Assembly: GCA_013399895.1 (NCBI GenBank)
Contig: VXBA01004175.1
Span: forward strand, 184,995-248,994
Direction of reading: 5' to 3'
DNA: 64,000 nucleotides
Source of the DNA: Serilophus lunatus
Lineage: Eukaryota > Chordata > Aves > Passeriformes > Eurylaimidae
The translations under genes were made by a program, and so were the position numbers. The notes beneath the pieces were generated by a model, which did no database searches, had not been told where the DNA came from, and saw only the letters and a list, made by a program, of their open reading frames with translations. Shown here in pieces: positions 1 through 13,100 of the stretch (positions within the stretch are counted from its first letter, which is position 1; every line of letters starts with the position of its first letter).

Positions 1-132
1 CCCCCGGCTTTTTTAAGGAAAACTGAATTTTAAAAACAGGTGAGCAGGCTCTTGTTACACACCCTTCCCTCCCAAAGCCAAGGACCCCCTTTGACCACCC
101 CCAGCCATCCCAGCCCTCTCAAAAACACCACA
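1..132 (-). mobile_element. Edge of a minus-strand family A solo or proviral LTR
   Basis: Read on the minus strand this stretch begins TGTGGTGTTTTTGAG and continues through a G-rich block, a TTTGGGAGGG motif, CTCACCTG, AAAATTCAG and TTTTCCTTA. The same order of motifs opens the complete LTRs at 38201 and 26053. The window therefore starts inside an LTR whose 5' end lies at 132; the rest of it is off the left edge. The five bases following it on the plus strand are GATGA, so a duplicate GATGA should flank the other end outside the window if this is a complete insertion. Confidence 0.75.
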
Positions 133-1639
133 GATGAAGTTTTATGAAAGGGAATCCCATTTATGTTTTTCATTCAATATTTGTATAAATAAACATACTT
201 ATTCGATCACCACAGTTTACTCTTATATTCCACATATGGCTTCTCACCACTTTGTCATACAATAGTGGCAAGAGAGGCCCATAAATATGTGTGGTATATT
301 TTAATGTTTGCAGGTAAACTGTTTGGTAAATTTATGTTTGTTCGTTGTAGGTATAGCAGTACTTTCATTGATGTTGCTAAGCATATATTAAATGAAGATT
401 TAATTCAGAGTATGAGCATCAATTTTGATGTGGATACTTATGAACTTGAGAAGACACTAAAAAAACCTTATTGAGCTGCTGAGAACTTTTAATGTCTTAC
501 ATATTATTTTCTTTTGGGAGAGGAAAGCAGTGAGCTTAATATGCCTTTCCCTGTTCTGCAAAACTTCCTTATTTTTTTTCCATTTGATTTTTATCATCTT
601 TTGGAAAGTACCTTTAGCAGCCAGCCAGTTGCTTTATCTACAGCAGCTCAGAAGTATCTAAGCACAGCTTTTGCAAAAAGTTTCAATAATGTGGTTCTAC
701 AAACTCATAAGGGAAAAAGAAAACAATTAGAAAACAGCTTTCCTCCTGCTTCCCAAGGCTCAAGTTCATTCCAACACCTCTACTCCCAACTTCCTAGTCC
801 TAGTTTCCCATTTTTCCCCATTCATTACATGCATTCTTTACCAGTCTTTTCTCAGTCTTTCCTTTCAGCGAATTGAGGGGCAATGTAGGAGGATGGGTCA
901 TGGGTGTGATGCTCTGGTCTACCACGCCAAGCTTTCTGTTTTGCCCCTCCACTTCTGGCTGCTGTTTTATTTTCCTCTGCTGTGGAATGATCTGCTGTCC
1001 TTTCCAGTGTCCTGGCACCTGCAGGCTGCAGTCCTTCCCAGTGACCCTGGAACTGGTTTTAACCTGTGGGCTGTTATCTCCCCTATCATGGAATGCCTCC
1101 TTCCACAAACACATCTCCAGCCACATTCTCAGCAATGTCTTCTTTCATACATTTTATTTTTTCTTCTACATCTCCTCTACCCCTCCAACAAATCCACCGT
1201 CTCTCAAAAATGCCTGTGCAGAGGTGTGACATGCCACAGGTTTGACAGGCTCACAACAGTGTCACAGTCAGGCGGAACCAACTGTGATCATGGCCCTGAT
1301 CTTATGCTGCCAGTCATGCCCAGTACGTTCCTCTTCAAGCAAAATATGTTTAAGAACTGTCTGAACATACATCCATTATAAACCTTACTTCATATGTTAT
1401 GTAGTTACAGAAAGTGCTTGACAAGTGAAGGCTTTGTGTTTTATTCCTTAACAAATACTGAAGACTTCCTGAATATTCTTTAAGAATAGTATGCTTGTAT
1501 ATTGGCTATGCTAGGGGAAGGTAGATTTTTAATGGATTATTCTTTGGCTTTTGAAACAATAGGGAAAACTTCAATTCTTAGTGAAAATACCCTAGAATTC
1601 TGAGCAATAATTTATCAGTTGATAAAGTATCCTGCAAAG
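133..1639. other. Intergenic sequence, no gene recognised
   Basis: AT-rich up to about 880, then a C/T-rich stretch (about 890-1330) with open frames but no recognisable protein motif or splice structure. The C/T-rich part loosely resembles the texture of degraded avian LTRs read on the minus strand, but I could not align it to the LTR families of this window, so it is left unassigned. Confidence 0.4.
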
Positions 1640-2778
1640 TAATCTGCCGGGTTGCTAGCAGCGTGGAGCACACGGAGCTGCTCCTGCTGCTTCTCCAATT
1701 TTCCCATGCTGGGGGCAAGCCCCAGGCTGGCAGCCAGTGCCCCCATCCCGCACTGCCACAGGGGCGGCTCGGAGCACATGCAGGAGAGGTAGCTGGTGGC
1801 AGCAGCTCCTGCAGAGCTTCTGCTCTATGGAGCCGGGGTGCCATGAGCTTCTGGCATCTGGAGCAGAGGTGCCATGAGCTTCTGGCATCTGGAGCTCGTG
1901 ACCCCTGCCTCCCCATGTGAGCAGCTGCACAGGACAGCTGGAGGCAGCTGTGCTGTGCTGCCCCTGCTCCACGCAGAGGCGGGGGTGGTGCGGCTGCCCC
2001 CGCTCCACCAGGGGTGATGGTGGCCCTGTGGCACCCCCACGGTGGGTCCCTACAAGCGGCAGGGGCCCCATGGGCAGTGCCGCTGGCCCTGGGAGTGCCC
2101 CACATCCAGCAGCAATGGCAGCTGCCGGGCCCCAGAGTCCAGAGCACGTGGTTTTTTGGCAGCGCCATATTGGCCTCACAGTGAAAATCTTGAAGACAGG
2201 CGGTGCCCAACGCTGCCGACGAACAGCAGGACAGCCTGGACGAGAAGAGGACCCCGAAATCTCTTGGTATTGCCAGCACATAAAAGCCAGAACTGCGGAA
2301 GTCCTGTTCTATTTTGTTGGCTCACCATGGTCCAGATAACATCTCATGCCCCTCCTTCTGGTCCTTTCTTGTTCCCTTCAACTTGCAGTTCCACCAGAGT
2401 TCTGACAGTGGCACCAAAAGATCACTCAGTAACAATGCAGTGTGGTATCTTTCCTCTTGGGCTCCTGCAGGGAGGGTGCTTCTCACCATTTTTGTCTTTA
2501 AGGGGCTCCAGGACTGGAAGATATCACCCACGCAGCAGCCTTCCCTTCTTCACTTGCTCCTCAGCCTACCAGCGTGCTTGGAGGAACAGTTTGTTATTTG
2601 TTTTTCTTTTTATTATTGCGTTATATTGTCGGCTTGTTATTTGTTGTATCGGTTTAGTGCCTTTAGAGGGGTCCTATAGTTCTATACAGAGCCCCATAGA
2701 AAATAAACCTGTTATTTGCCGTTGCATCTCTATTCAGTCTTTCATCCTGTTGCGTCCCCTAGTGGTAAAACCACCGCA
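1640..2778 (+). mobile_element. 5'-truncated family B ERVL-type LTR
   Basis: This matches the 3' two thirds of the LTR at 24145-25726 and the reverse complement of 16543-18144: the GC-rich U3, a TATA-like CATAAAAGCC at 2279-2288, the CACCATTTTTGTCTT block near 2486, AATAAA at 2702-2707, a TCAGTCTTTC block and the terminal CCACCGCA at 2771-2778. The start of family B (a T/G-rich leader with GTTTG repeats and TGTAAAAC) is not found upstream, so the 5' end is missing. The left boundary is approximate and no target duplication can be assigned. Plus orientation follows from the TATA-then-AATAAA order. Confidence 0.75.
1837..1898 (+). repeat. 31-bp tandem duplication in LTR U3
   Basis: Two adjacent copies of a unit beginning GGTGCCATGAGCTTCTGGCA, the second starting at 1868. 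They are almost identical and lie in the U3 part of the truncated LTR, a region where promoter or enhancer repeats often expand. Confidence 0.8.
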
Positions 2779-3469
2779 ACAGTTCTTTACGTTTAAAATT
2801 ATTTGGAACAGCTGCAAAATCAACATCTAGTTGTAAAAGAAACTCTTGCTTCCACATATAAATTAATATAGGCATTTGCAGTAAATCAATCTTTAGTACA
2901 AAGTAATTAATACAAATAATAGAAGAAAACAAATCTGCAAGGAAAAGTAATAGTTTTGATCCATTTTTTTCCCTATTGCCTCCATTGTGTTCAGTTGACA
3001 ATGCTTGCTTTTATTTTTCATCTGTTCCTGCACATTTGCCTATTTTGGGGGTTGTTTTTTGGCATAGTTGCATTTTTTTGCCTTAAAAATGCTATGAAAG
3101 CTATCATTCTTGTTTTTTAAAAATAAATCAATATGCAATCAGAAAGATAAGATGATGACATCTTTTAGAAGTAAGCAGGAAAATTAATTCTGGCTCTGAA
3201 ACCTAAGATGTTATGTCAGGTTAGAACAATACCTTCTGGCAAAGATGGGAATCTTCCTGGACTTGAAGAGAAAAACTCCTTCTCCACTTTACTATACCCT
3301 TCAAATCAAGAGGCTTTCAGTAAAAAATGTAGAAAAAGGAAGCAACAATTATTTACTTACATATATAAATATAAATATATATAAGAAACAAACAGTAACA
3401 CAATGGTAGCAAGAAAAATCATTCCAAAAACTCCATCCCCCTTTGCCCTCTCCATGTATTGTTTGAGGT
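2779..3469. other. AT-rich sequence without recognised features
   Basis: Low-complexity AT-rich DNA with short TA-rich runs near 3360-3385. I see no gene, RNA gene or repeat family. Confidence 0.4.
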
Positions 3470-4100
3470 TTTTTTCCCACTCAATGTGGTCGCAGCTGTG
3501 GGGGAAACAGGCAGGTCCTGTGGGCTCACCAGACACAGAATGAGGGTTCCCCCAGTTGTGCCGTTAAGATGGGAGAATCACTTGTCCGATACAGGAACAG
3601 CAGGAGACGGGGAAAGAAAGACATGCTGGCTCCAAGCTTGGGCCGATGTGGGCAGGGCTGTCCTATCTCTCCCTGGGGGGGTGCTGCAGGGTCCACCTGG
3701 ACACAGGAACCGAGTCAGTGAAAACAGAAGCAGCAGCAATGACGATCTGGTCCCTGGGCAGCAGATGGGAGAAACAGCACCTGTGAGGCAGCACTGGGTC
3801 CTCTCACAGGATTGCAGCCAAAAAAACCAGTCAGCCCAGCTGGTCCCTCACCAGGTCCTTCCAATGTCACAAGAAAGCAGGGAGAGGGGAGGAAGGCAGG
3901 CATACCCCACTCTTTCCTCTGCACAACAATCAGGGCAGGAATGTGCCTGCTATATAGGGCTGTTAGTTCTCCAGCCAAAAGATAATGGACCCTCTCTGCC
4001 CCCATCACTGATGAGGAATTCTGACCTTCGCTTAGTTGAGTAGTTCTTTTTCCTTTTAAGTATGCCAGCATCATGGTGGTAATGGGAAAAAAAATCCCAA
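3470..4100 (-). other. GC-rich unassigned block, possibly an old LTR
   Basis: A sharply bounded GC-richer block in AT-rich surroundings. On the minus strand it has a TATA-like CCTATATAGC (plus 3951-3960) with GC-rich sequence downstream, the arrangement seen in the LTRs elsewhere in the window. I find no TG...CA ends, polyadenylation signal or target duplication, and it does not align by eye to LTR families A-D. The open frames in it (194 codons plus, 133 codons minus) contain no domain I recognise. An old LTR of another family is the best guess; a CpG-rich regulatory element is the alternative. Confidence 0.3.
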
Positions 4101-7100
4101 AAAGAAAATCTAACACATGTCAGATGTTAAGAGGTAATCCTTCCCTGTCAATAGGAGAGAACTGTAAAGATCAGTCTATAGGGATAGTATGGGGCAGGAG
4201 GAAAGCAGAAATTTGAGGTTTAACTGAAATTTCTGGGCTAGTGCATGGAAGCCTGTCTTAAATGAAAAATAGTATTTTGTCTTCCTCAGTAGCCATCTTG
4301 TGTAAATAGCAAGCAGTGTCCCATCATTGCTGTTGTTCTAGGGAGGTCAAATCTCCACTTCTCATCCATTAGCTGCAAAGAATTGCACAAGAGTCTGGTT
4401 TAGATCCTGCTTTTCTGGGAGCCATATCATATTACCCCAAAATAATACTCAAATCAAAACAGATTTGATCAATGATCTTCCTACATTCAGCTGTTACATC
4501 AGGTAATAATCAACTCATCCCAGTATTTGTGCTGTGATTCTTCATCTGTACCCTTCTACACACTAAATTGCATCATAGTCACCAGCCAGTAAGAAGACTG
4601 CCATATATTACATAAGTTTTTTTAGTTCATCATGCTAACCCTGCACATGTTATTGATGATGGATTATGTACTCAGGTTCTGCTTAGTGCTATATGTGTGC
4701 TTTCTGCTACATATATTTATTTATTGGTAATTTTTAAACAGTTGAAAACAGTTTTGTGACAATTACCCTGTTATACATACCTCAGGTGCCCACCTACATT
4801 TTTGTGAATGTTGTTAATTTTATGCATTCAGTTCAAGTTTATTTCTAACTTTCCTGTTACCTGATTTGTCTGCATTTATTTTCCAGTAGCATCTCTTCTC
4901 TTGAAAAAGCCTGGACTGCATGTATCCCATCATGACTAAACTGGACTCATCCGCTTGCCTGTTGCTCTAAAATAAATTGAATGCAAGTAAACTCTTTTCC
5001 ATCTATCATTTTTTGACCTGCAAAACTTATCAGCTACATACGCTTTACAGCTGAGACAGGTGGTCAGTTTTTCTAGCTTTTTAGTTGACTCATTACCTTA
5101 AATGGTGGCTTTAACTTTCTTAATATGCTATTTGATACTGTCTACTTAGAACTACTGATCATGGAAATATATGGCCATCCATAGAGAAATATAGGAGATC
5201 TCCTTGTCCTTGAAGCACCCGTGAAGCAAAAGGTGTTGAGTAACTTTTGCTGATATTCATGTTAATGCATAAGAGTTTATTGGGAATTTTCAATTTTGTA
5301 AGTTTCACAAGCCTTTCCCCCCCCAGTATGTGTGAACACTTTTCAAATAAAAGCTATAAATTCTCCCTGCATGATTAGTGAACTGGCAAAAAACCCCAAC
5401 AAGACACTTAGGGTACGGTGCTCATGGAAAAACTGTCCTGTGTGTGCTACTGGGTCAGGCGATGAATGAATGTGAGTTGTCTGATGTGTGGTATGATTCT
5501 CACAGATAAGATTCATCAGTTTTCACTTTTCACATTCATGATTCAGTTCTATGTGTTTTACTTCTAGTAATTACAGGTATCAGTTTCATAACAGAGGAGA
5601 ATGAGGTCTGAATGCTGCCTGTTTAGTAAACTAGATACTTTGGGCTTTCTCGATGCTCAGATTAAATGACCTAGATACTACAGAAGTTTGTTTTGTTTTG
5701 GGTTTTTTGGAAGGACTTGAAAGATTCCAGAAGATAGATTCAGTAAGGTATTGAGGTAGTCACCAAGTGTCAAGCAGAGAAGATCAAGAGGAAACAATGT
5801 TTTCAGGTTCAATTCAAGCCTGCACCTGAAAGCTGCAGAATCCGTGTGATTTTTGTTAAGTCACATAGTACTGTAGCCACAAAAGGAGTCTTGAAAACTG
5901 TCACTTTAACTAATGTATTCTGTTGAATGTTCCTAAAATATTGAGACTGTTATGATTTTTTGTAAAATGTCTTACTACTGAAATGTTTACTTCTGTGGAA
6001 GATGAAGTAGAATTTCAAATTCTCATCAAATAAGCAAAATCCCAACCTTTCATACTGTGTCCAGTATATTACAAAGCTTGATGGTGGCAGAGAGCTCACT
6101 AACTTTTCTGGAATTATAGCTAGGTGGATGAATGGAGAAAATTCTTCCTGATTTCAAAAAATATGTTTAGTTAAATACTCTGTCTGGATTTTATTGTTGA
6201 ATCTGAGACACTGTAGTTGTACAGTTTAAGTATTCGAGAACATTAAAAGGAAATATAAAAGTCTGTTTTTTGTGAGTTACCTTCTGAAACATATTTCCTG
6301 TAAAACAAAGTTAAGGAAATTTCAAAACCAGTTGTTTGTTCCAACCCACAAACTTATTTTTTTATATACATGTTGCCACTTTATCTGCCATCTTGTGGTA
6401 CGTTGCCTTAATCTCAAGCGTGTAGAAATCCACATACATTATTTATTCTATTTTTTATATTTTTCCTGCCTCACATTAGTAATTGACAGAGTGATAAGAT
6501 CTGATTTTAATTTTGTGAGCTAATGCATACAGTAAATGAATTTTCATGCACTATTTTCTTTTTAATATGGGAAAAGTAAAGAAAGACTAAAAAATCAACC
6601 AGCTGCAAAGTAGGTCTTGTTGAGCATATTTCTGTTCTACTAGAAATCAGATATATTGAAAAGATTTTTGGACTTTACATTATGTTAACATGTATCAATA
6701 AATTAACATTTTTGATTCAAGAAAAAACCCTAAGATAAATTTTTGCTGAAGTTTACAAAACCAGGTACTAGAAAAACCAGTAGAAAGGCCTTTTGAACAT
6801 ATGTAAGCTTAAAAGCAGATTTTTCGCCCTGGACTGTTCATAAAATCCAAGTTCACCTGGACCCTATAATTGGTTTCAGGCTGAATTCTATCAATTTCCT
6901 TAAAATTATATGATGTTTCTATATTCTGCTTGTTTGAATTTATTGAAACTATACAATTAGTTCGACTTATATGAGCTAACTTTACAGTGAAGAGCTACAA
7001 CATTCTTTCCTGGATCTACCGTATGTTTTGGTATGGGACACATAAACTCCATATAAAATGGTACTTGTGAAAATATCTAATAATTATATAATTTTGTTCA

Positions 7101-10100
7101 GTTTCTTAGGCTAACCTTGAATATAATACTTAAAACCATATTATTGTGAGTTCTGTCTTACATTTTCCCGTTTTAGAAAGATACAGAAAGTTCTAATATT
7201 TTTTAACCAGTTTGGCTAAATGTAAGAGCATTATGACTATGCAATTTTGGTAATATTAACACCCACATTTAAAAATATATCTAGCTATGATCATCCGGTG
7301 GAATTTATTTGAAAGGATTTTTTCAGCCTATTCTGAACTGTTAATTCCTCTGCTTTCTTGATAATGAGATCTACATGACAAGATTAGCTATGTTTAGTTG
7401 ATCCCTGAGAAGCAGTTTCATTCTAAATCTAAGTATGTTCTTTTCCCAGATACAGTCAAGGCAATGTAAGGCAACAGGAATTAAGCTTAAAAACCTCCAC
7501 GTTTTATAAATATAAGGCATGCAGAATCTAAATTATTAATTTTCAACAAGGAGGTATTTTTTATTTCCAGAAAGGAAGTGAAAAGGAATGTTGTTTCCAA
7601 TTACATTAATGAAGTTACCAGTGCATTTCTGAGTATTTGACGAAATATGAATTCTGACAGTAGTAACAGTAAGATTTAGTATCATGCCACATTGGTAACC
7701 ATGCCATTGGGAATTCCAAAATTTAGCAGTTTGGATGATCAGTTCAGCTTGACACACAGGAGCTTTCAGACTTTTTGAACAATTATCTATCAGTAAAACT
7801 CAAAATTATTGAACTTTGAAAATTATGATTTTTTTTTTTTTTCAAAATACAAAACAGATTCATGAGACTTCTTGCTGTTTTGATGTTTACATGTCACCAC
7901 TCCTGGACTTTTCCCCTAGTAACCACCTCCATTCTCATATGAATGTGAAATCAATGACAGGATACCATTTGACTCCCACAGAGTGAGGATTTCTTATCTG
8001 GGTTCTATCCACTATGGAACACGAACAAATTATTCTTATGACAGATTAAACATAATTTGTTGGCAATGGCTAATTCAAGGTGTTATTTCCCCTTTAAATT
8101 ACAACGAAAAGATAAAGTTATCCCACGTTGTAGTCAAGCCCAGGTGTATGAACTACTTCCTATTGCATATACAAGATGATGAAAACTGTCAGCAATGATA
8201 TTCAGATGTTCCTAACTAAAAGAAATATCAGGTAACTATAGTTCTAACTCAATCACTCTGCTGTCTTAAAATAATGTTGCTAAACAAAGGTGCCATTTTA
8301 CAATGAAATAGACAAGGTATTTCTACTTTTATGATTTGTGATAACTGTATAAACATAAGTCAACAGAAGTTTAGATGGTCATAAAAATGATACTAATGTA
8401 GAAATCTATTGCACTTTTTATTTTCTATTTTAAGTAAATCAATATTAAACACCTATGTAAAGCATATTTTTGAGCAATTTCTCATATTTCCCAATTAGAA
8501 CAGCTTAATTTATTTTTTAACACATTTTCAGTATTCAGATGGTTCAGTCATCCTACTTGTACTGCTGTAAGTGATTTTCAATAATAAGCTAGTTATTACT
8601 GAACAAGAAGTTTTAGTATTGGGTGGTTCAGTCATATGGGAGAAGATGAGGAAGTTAAGGTTTAGTCATAATGATGATTCAATTTCAGTGATATCAAGAT
8701 TTTCCTTTATATGCTTTAGAAAGAGCACCGAATCTGTAAAATTACAAGGATTTGTTAAGATTTATTATTTTCTGTCCCACTCAAAACCATCCACCTTAAA
8801 GGAGAATAGCTAAAATAGTTTTAATTAACAATGCTTTTATAAAGTTGGTAAAATTGGACATAATCTGTAAAATACAAGATTTTTCTTCAACGTATCTCAA
8901 CTATTTTAAATCCCTTAGATACTGTAATGGTTTACTTCTATCATTTGCATAAGGAAGCAAGGGCAAATAGGCATTCTAGGAAAATTAAATCACAAGAAGA
9001 TTAATGTCTATAATGCCTTTTACAATTACAGACACAAATGTATTTGAAGAGTTTCAATATAATGTTAAAATTTTTCAAAGCCTGTGACCAGAAGGGAAAG
9101 TAGATTACTGCCCTTCTGATATATCTAATACAGCAAAACACAAAGAAGAGAAATCCATAGGCAATCTGCATCAAAATGCCCAAACTATACTAGTTCTGCA
9201 ACCAAGTTAATCTCAAAAACAAACAAACAAAAGATGTAGCGAGGCTTCATTTACTCTTTTTTGACCTACAATTAAAGGGAAAGTCATTATTTTACTAAGA
9301 TTCATAAAGAATGCTGCATGGGATTGAAACTGAAGCAGAAGCTAAAGCAGATCAGTCTTAATTGTTTTATATTTGGCTATTAATTAAAAAAACAAAATGA
9401 CAACAACAACAAAATCAAACACAAAAAACCCCCAAACAAACAAATAAAAAAACTCCAACCCAAACCTTTAATCTCAAATTCTTCCTGCCCCCTCTCCCCC
9501 ACAATAGCTGTTCAATACTTTTTTTTTGTTTTCATTTTGTTGGAAGATCCATTTGAACTCTGCATTCAAAATGTTGAAGAATTTCTCTTAGTTATCCAAG
9601 AACCAATACTTGCAGCATACTTTCTATTATGCAAGTTCAAACATTTAGTTCAGAAGAAAAAATGTCTGCAACAATACTTTCTATTTCCCTTGTATGTCCT
9701 TTAGTTACTCTCAGTCACCTGGTACTTCAACCCAATGTGAGTTATCTGTTGAAGTTTCTTTAGGTCCCTGAAACTTTCATCTTCAGATTTATTTTTTTTC
9801 CTGCTGAAATGTACTAAGTGAAAAGTAGAACATCTGAAAAACTTGAGATCCTAGGGAATTATTACAGCATCAGCATCTGTCTAGGATGGGAAAGTATTTA
9901 AAAGCCAGGAGAATTTGTAAGAAGTTGTGCAACTGCCAAGTTAGAATAAAATGTGTTTACTTGTTACAATACTGAAGAAAAAATGTACCTAAAAATTCAA
10001 GGATTTATTTCTTTTTATGTTGGGTTTTTCAGAGGAAGCCATAGATATCTTTAATGACTATTTTTCTTCCTCCATGAAACTATTATCACTTTTTTTTAAA

Positions 10101-13100
10101 GGAAACTGCTAGAAAAAATTTGTGTTTTCAAAGCATATTTCTGCATCATCTATACAATATCACTAAAAATGACTTAATTAGGTCAGTCAAAACAATATTA
10201 TTGAGGTTCTGAAAGATCACGTGGAGTTATTTCTAACTCCCTGTTGGCGCTCAAACTCGTGGAAAGATTGGAGCATCCTTATGAATCTCTTGACAATAAG
10301 TAGCAATCATGTCACTGGCAGCTTTCCAAGGCAACTTGGAGAACTTATGGACTTGTCACACTTCCAGAGTGTTGGAAGGTGCCAACTCAACTGTGATTCA
10401 CTGCTGATTGCTTTTGCTGTCACAGAATCCTTTAAGGTTTCAAGCCTTTGGGGAAATCTCAAAGATTATGCATGGCAAGATGTAAAGTGTCAACTAAAGC
10501 GTCATGTAACAGGGTAGATAATTTGGTAAAAGCCAAGCTGTTCGGGTTTTTTAATGTTTTTTTTCTGAACCAATAATGTTTAACTTTTTTTTTTTTAATT
10601 AAAGTAATTAAGGGGATGGTTGTAATGAAACACCTTTAACTGTTTTTTTTTCTGATTATGAAACAATATTAGAACTCTAAATACTGATTATTGCCCTCCT
10701 CCCTTTCCCTCTAAGAAACCGCTGATAGTTCATATTAATTGAGCTAGCTATTTAAAAAACCGTGACTGTACTGGGTTCAGCATAATCAAAGAAAAATCTT
10801 TGGGTGAAACAGCAAGATCTGTAGGGATTTTTATTGGTTTCTAAAAGTTTTGTGTTTAGAAGAAATATTTTCTTACCTCTTATCCATTCATTGGATCATA
10901 TTTAGACATACTGACAAGGATATTGGTCCATAGTGTACTGGTATAAACCAGAAATCATACAGATACCCAAATTACACTAAATTGATATTTGCATATCTGA
11001 GAACATAATTAACTGATGTAGGAATATTATTAGAGTTTCAACTATGCACTATATTTTCTTTTAACTATAAATTCCAGTGAACTATTTTTGATTTATAATA
11101 GCCATTATAGAATATACCAAGTCATTCCGGATACTTCTCCAGGTACAAGGATGTTATAAAGCAAACCTAATTGTTCTGTATATTTTGATTAATAATTGGT
11201 TAATCAGACGACAGATGAAGTAATTAGCAATATTAAACCTGTTTAGCATTTAAGAAAGTTAGATAAATTTTTACAGTTCTGTTGCCCATTACTGACTGCT
11301 TAGTTGCTGCATTGAGCAGTTATTAGGTATTAAACAAGCCTTGGAAGATAAATCTTACAGAAGATCTGATATTGTTTCAATCTGTCTTCCTAAATGCCAC
11401 GTGCTCCTGTTTTAAACTCCCAAATATGTTTTCTTTCTCTTGGCACCAGAGATAGGTGATTTAGCATCACCTACTACATGAATATTTGAAATAATAATGT
11501 ATAATAATAATCTAAATAAATATCTGAAGGGAAACATGACTGTGTCTGGGCATGACTGTGGGACCTCTATTTTGTAGGTTCTAATGAAATAAAATAAGTA
11601 AAATAAAATAAAAATTACAGATACTGCAATCTGGAAGGCCCTTTTTGTTTGTTTGTTTAGGATTCTTTTTTCCACACAGGGAAAATTCCACATAGGCATT
11701 GATTTGATAAACTTACATTCATTATAAAGTGACTAGACTACACTTGGAAGAACTTCTACACTTTAAGGCATATGACCACAGCTGATAAAATTTCAGGCTT
11801 GACCTGAAAAAATCTAACAGTATTTATTGCAAAAAATACCTGTAAGATGATCTGAAGAAAAAGCAGGAAAGGAAGTAACCTGAGGAAATAGGATAGTTGA
11901 ATGACTGATTATTATCTCTGCCTTTAGGGGTAAGACTAATACATTGAACAGAAACCTGTTTAGCTGGGAAAGTCAAGTAACTATTCACGGAATTTGTAGT
12001 CCTTACTCGTTTTGGAAGGAATAAGCCATTGTGTATTCTTCAGGTCAAATGAAGATTTCTTTTAAGCCATCACGTGCAGAAACGGGAAAGCTTGAGAAGT
12101 ACAGGCTGTCTGCCAGCAAAGGAAAACTGAACATGTTAGTGAGAAGAAAATACATCTTAGTTACAATATTTTCAAATAAATGTAAGAAGAATTAACTCTC
12201 AAAGTGAACAAGGGAATATTTGGCGTTGTTTGTCAAGGTGATTTTTTCATTATGAATTTATACAGAAAAGTCCCACGCTGAAGTAAATGTCAATGATTTT
12301 GATTTATTAAAAAAGTTACTTTTCATGAAGGCATTTTTACAGCAGTATAACTTGGCTTTCCATTGGTTTTGTTAGAGATATATAGGCCAAAAAGGTCTTC
12401 CCCTAAAATTCATCCTCTTTAGTCTTGAAAATACAATATTTTGTTGCAAATATTAGTATTTTTTCAAACTTAGGAGGAAGTGGTCACAACTGAGGGCATT
12501 GATAGATTAGTATGCTATGTTTCCGTACTTTACTACTAATCTGATCTTGATCAGCAATTTCAAGCTTTCATTTAAATTGTGAAAAAATCATATAGATATG
12601 TATTTACAATCTGCTTTTGCACTAAAATTTAATTTAGTGTTCACAAGGGCATCTATGGACATGAAATGAAACTAATTTTGTTAAACTGGTATCAGTCCTA
12701 AAAAGTGGAGTAATTACTTGGATTATTAACAGCTGACAAAGATTTACCTGAGTCATAATATCAAACTTCAAGTTTAAACTTTTACATTACTGTTCTGGTT
12801 TTGGCTGGGATAGAATACTTTCTCAATACTAGCTGGTATAAGACTATGTTTTGAATCAGCTTTATTCTGAATTTATTCAAATGACAGTTGTCACATTTAT
12901 ATCATGTTCATTTCTAGAGTTTGCTTTTATAGACCTAACGCTTTTACCAGGATTAAGTTTTAGCTTTGGCCAAGATATTTTGAGATTTTGAGATACTTTA
13001 ACTTAAATTATTACATTAGATTAATTTAAGCTTGGTAATAAATGGAGTCGTCTGGCTTTTTGAAAGTTTTTTCATGCAGCTTTACCCTATTTACAATAAT

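Noticed and set aside
1578..2830. Several 120-260 codon frames on both strands
   Set aside because: They fall in the truncated family B LTR; overlapping frames on both strands reflect GC-rich U3 sequence.
10221..10517. 98-codon plus-strand frame
   Set aside because: No domain, no splice context, flanked by AT-rich noise; treated as chance.
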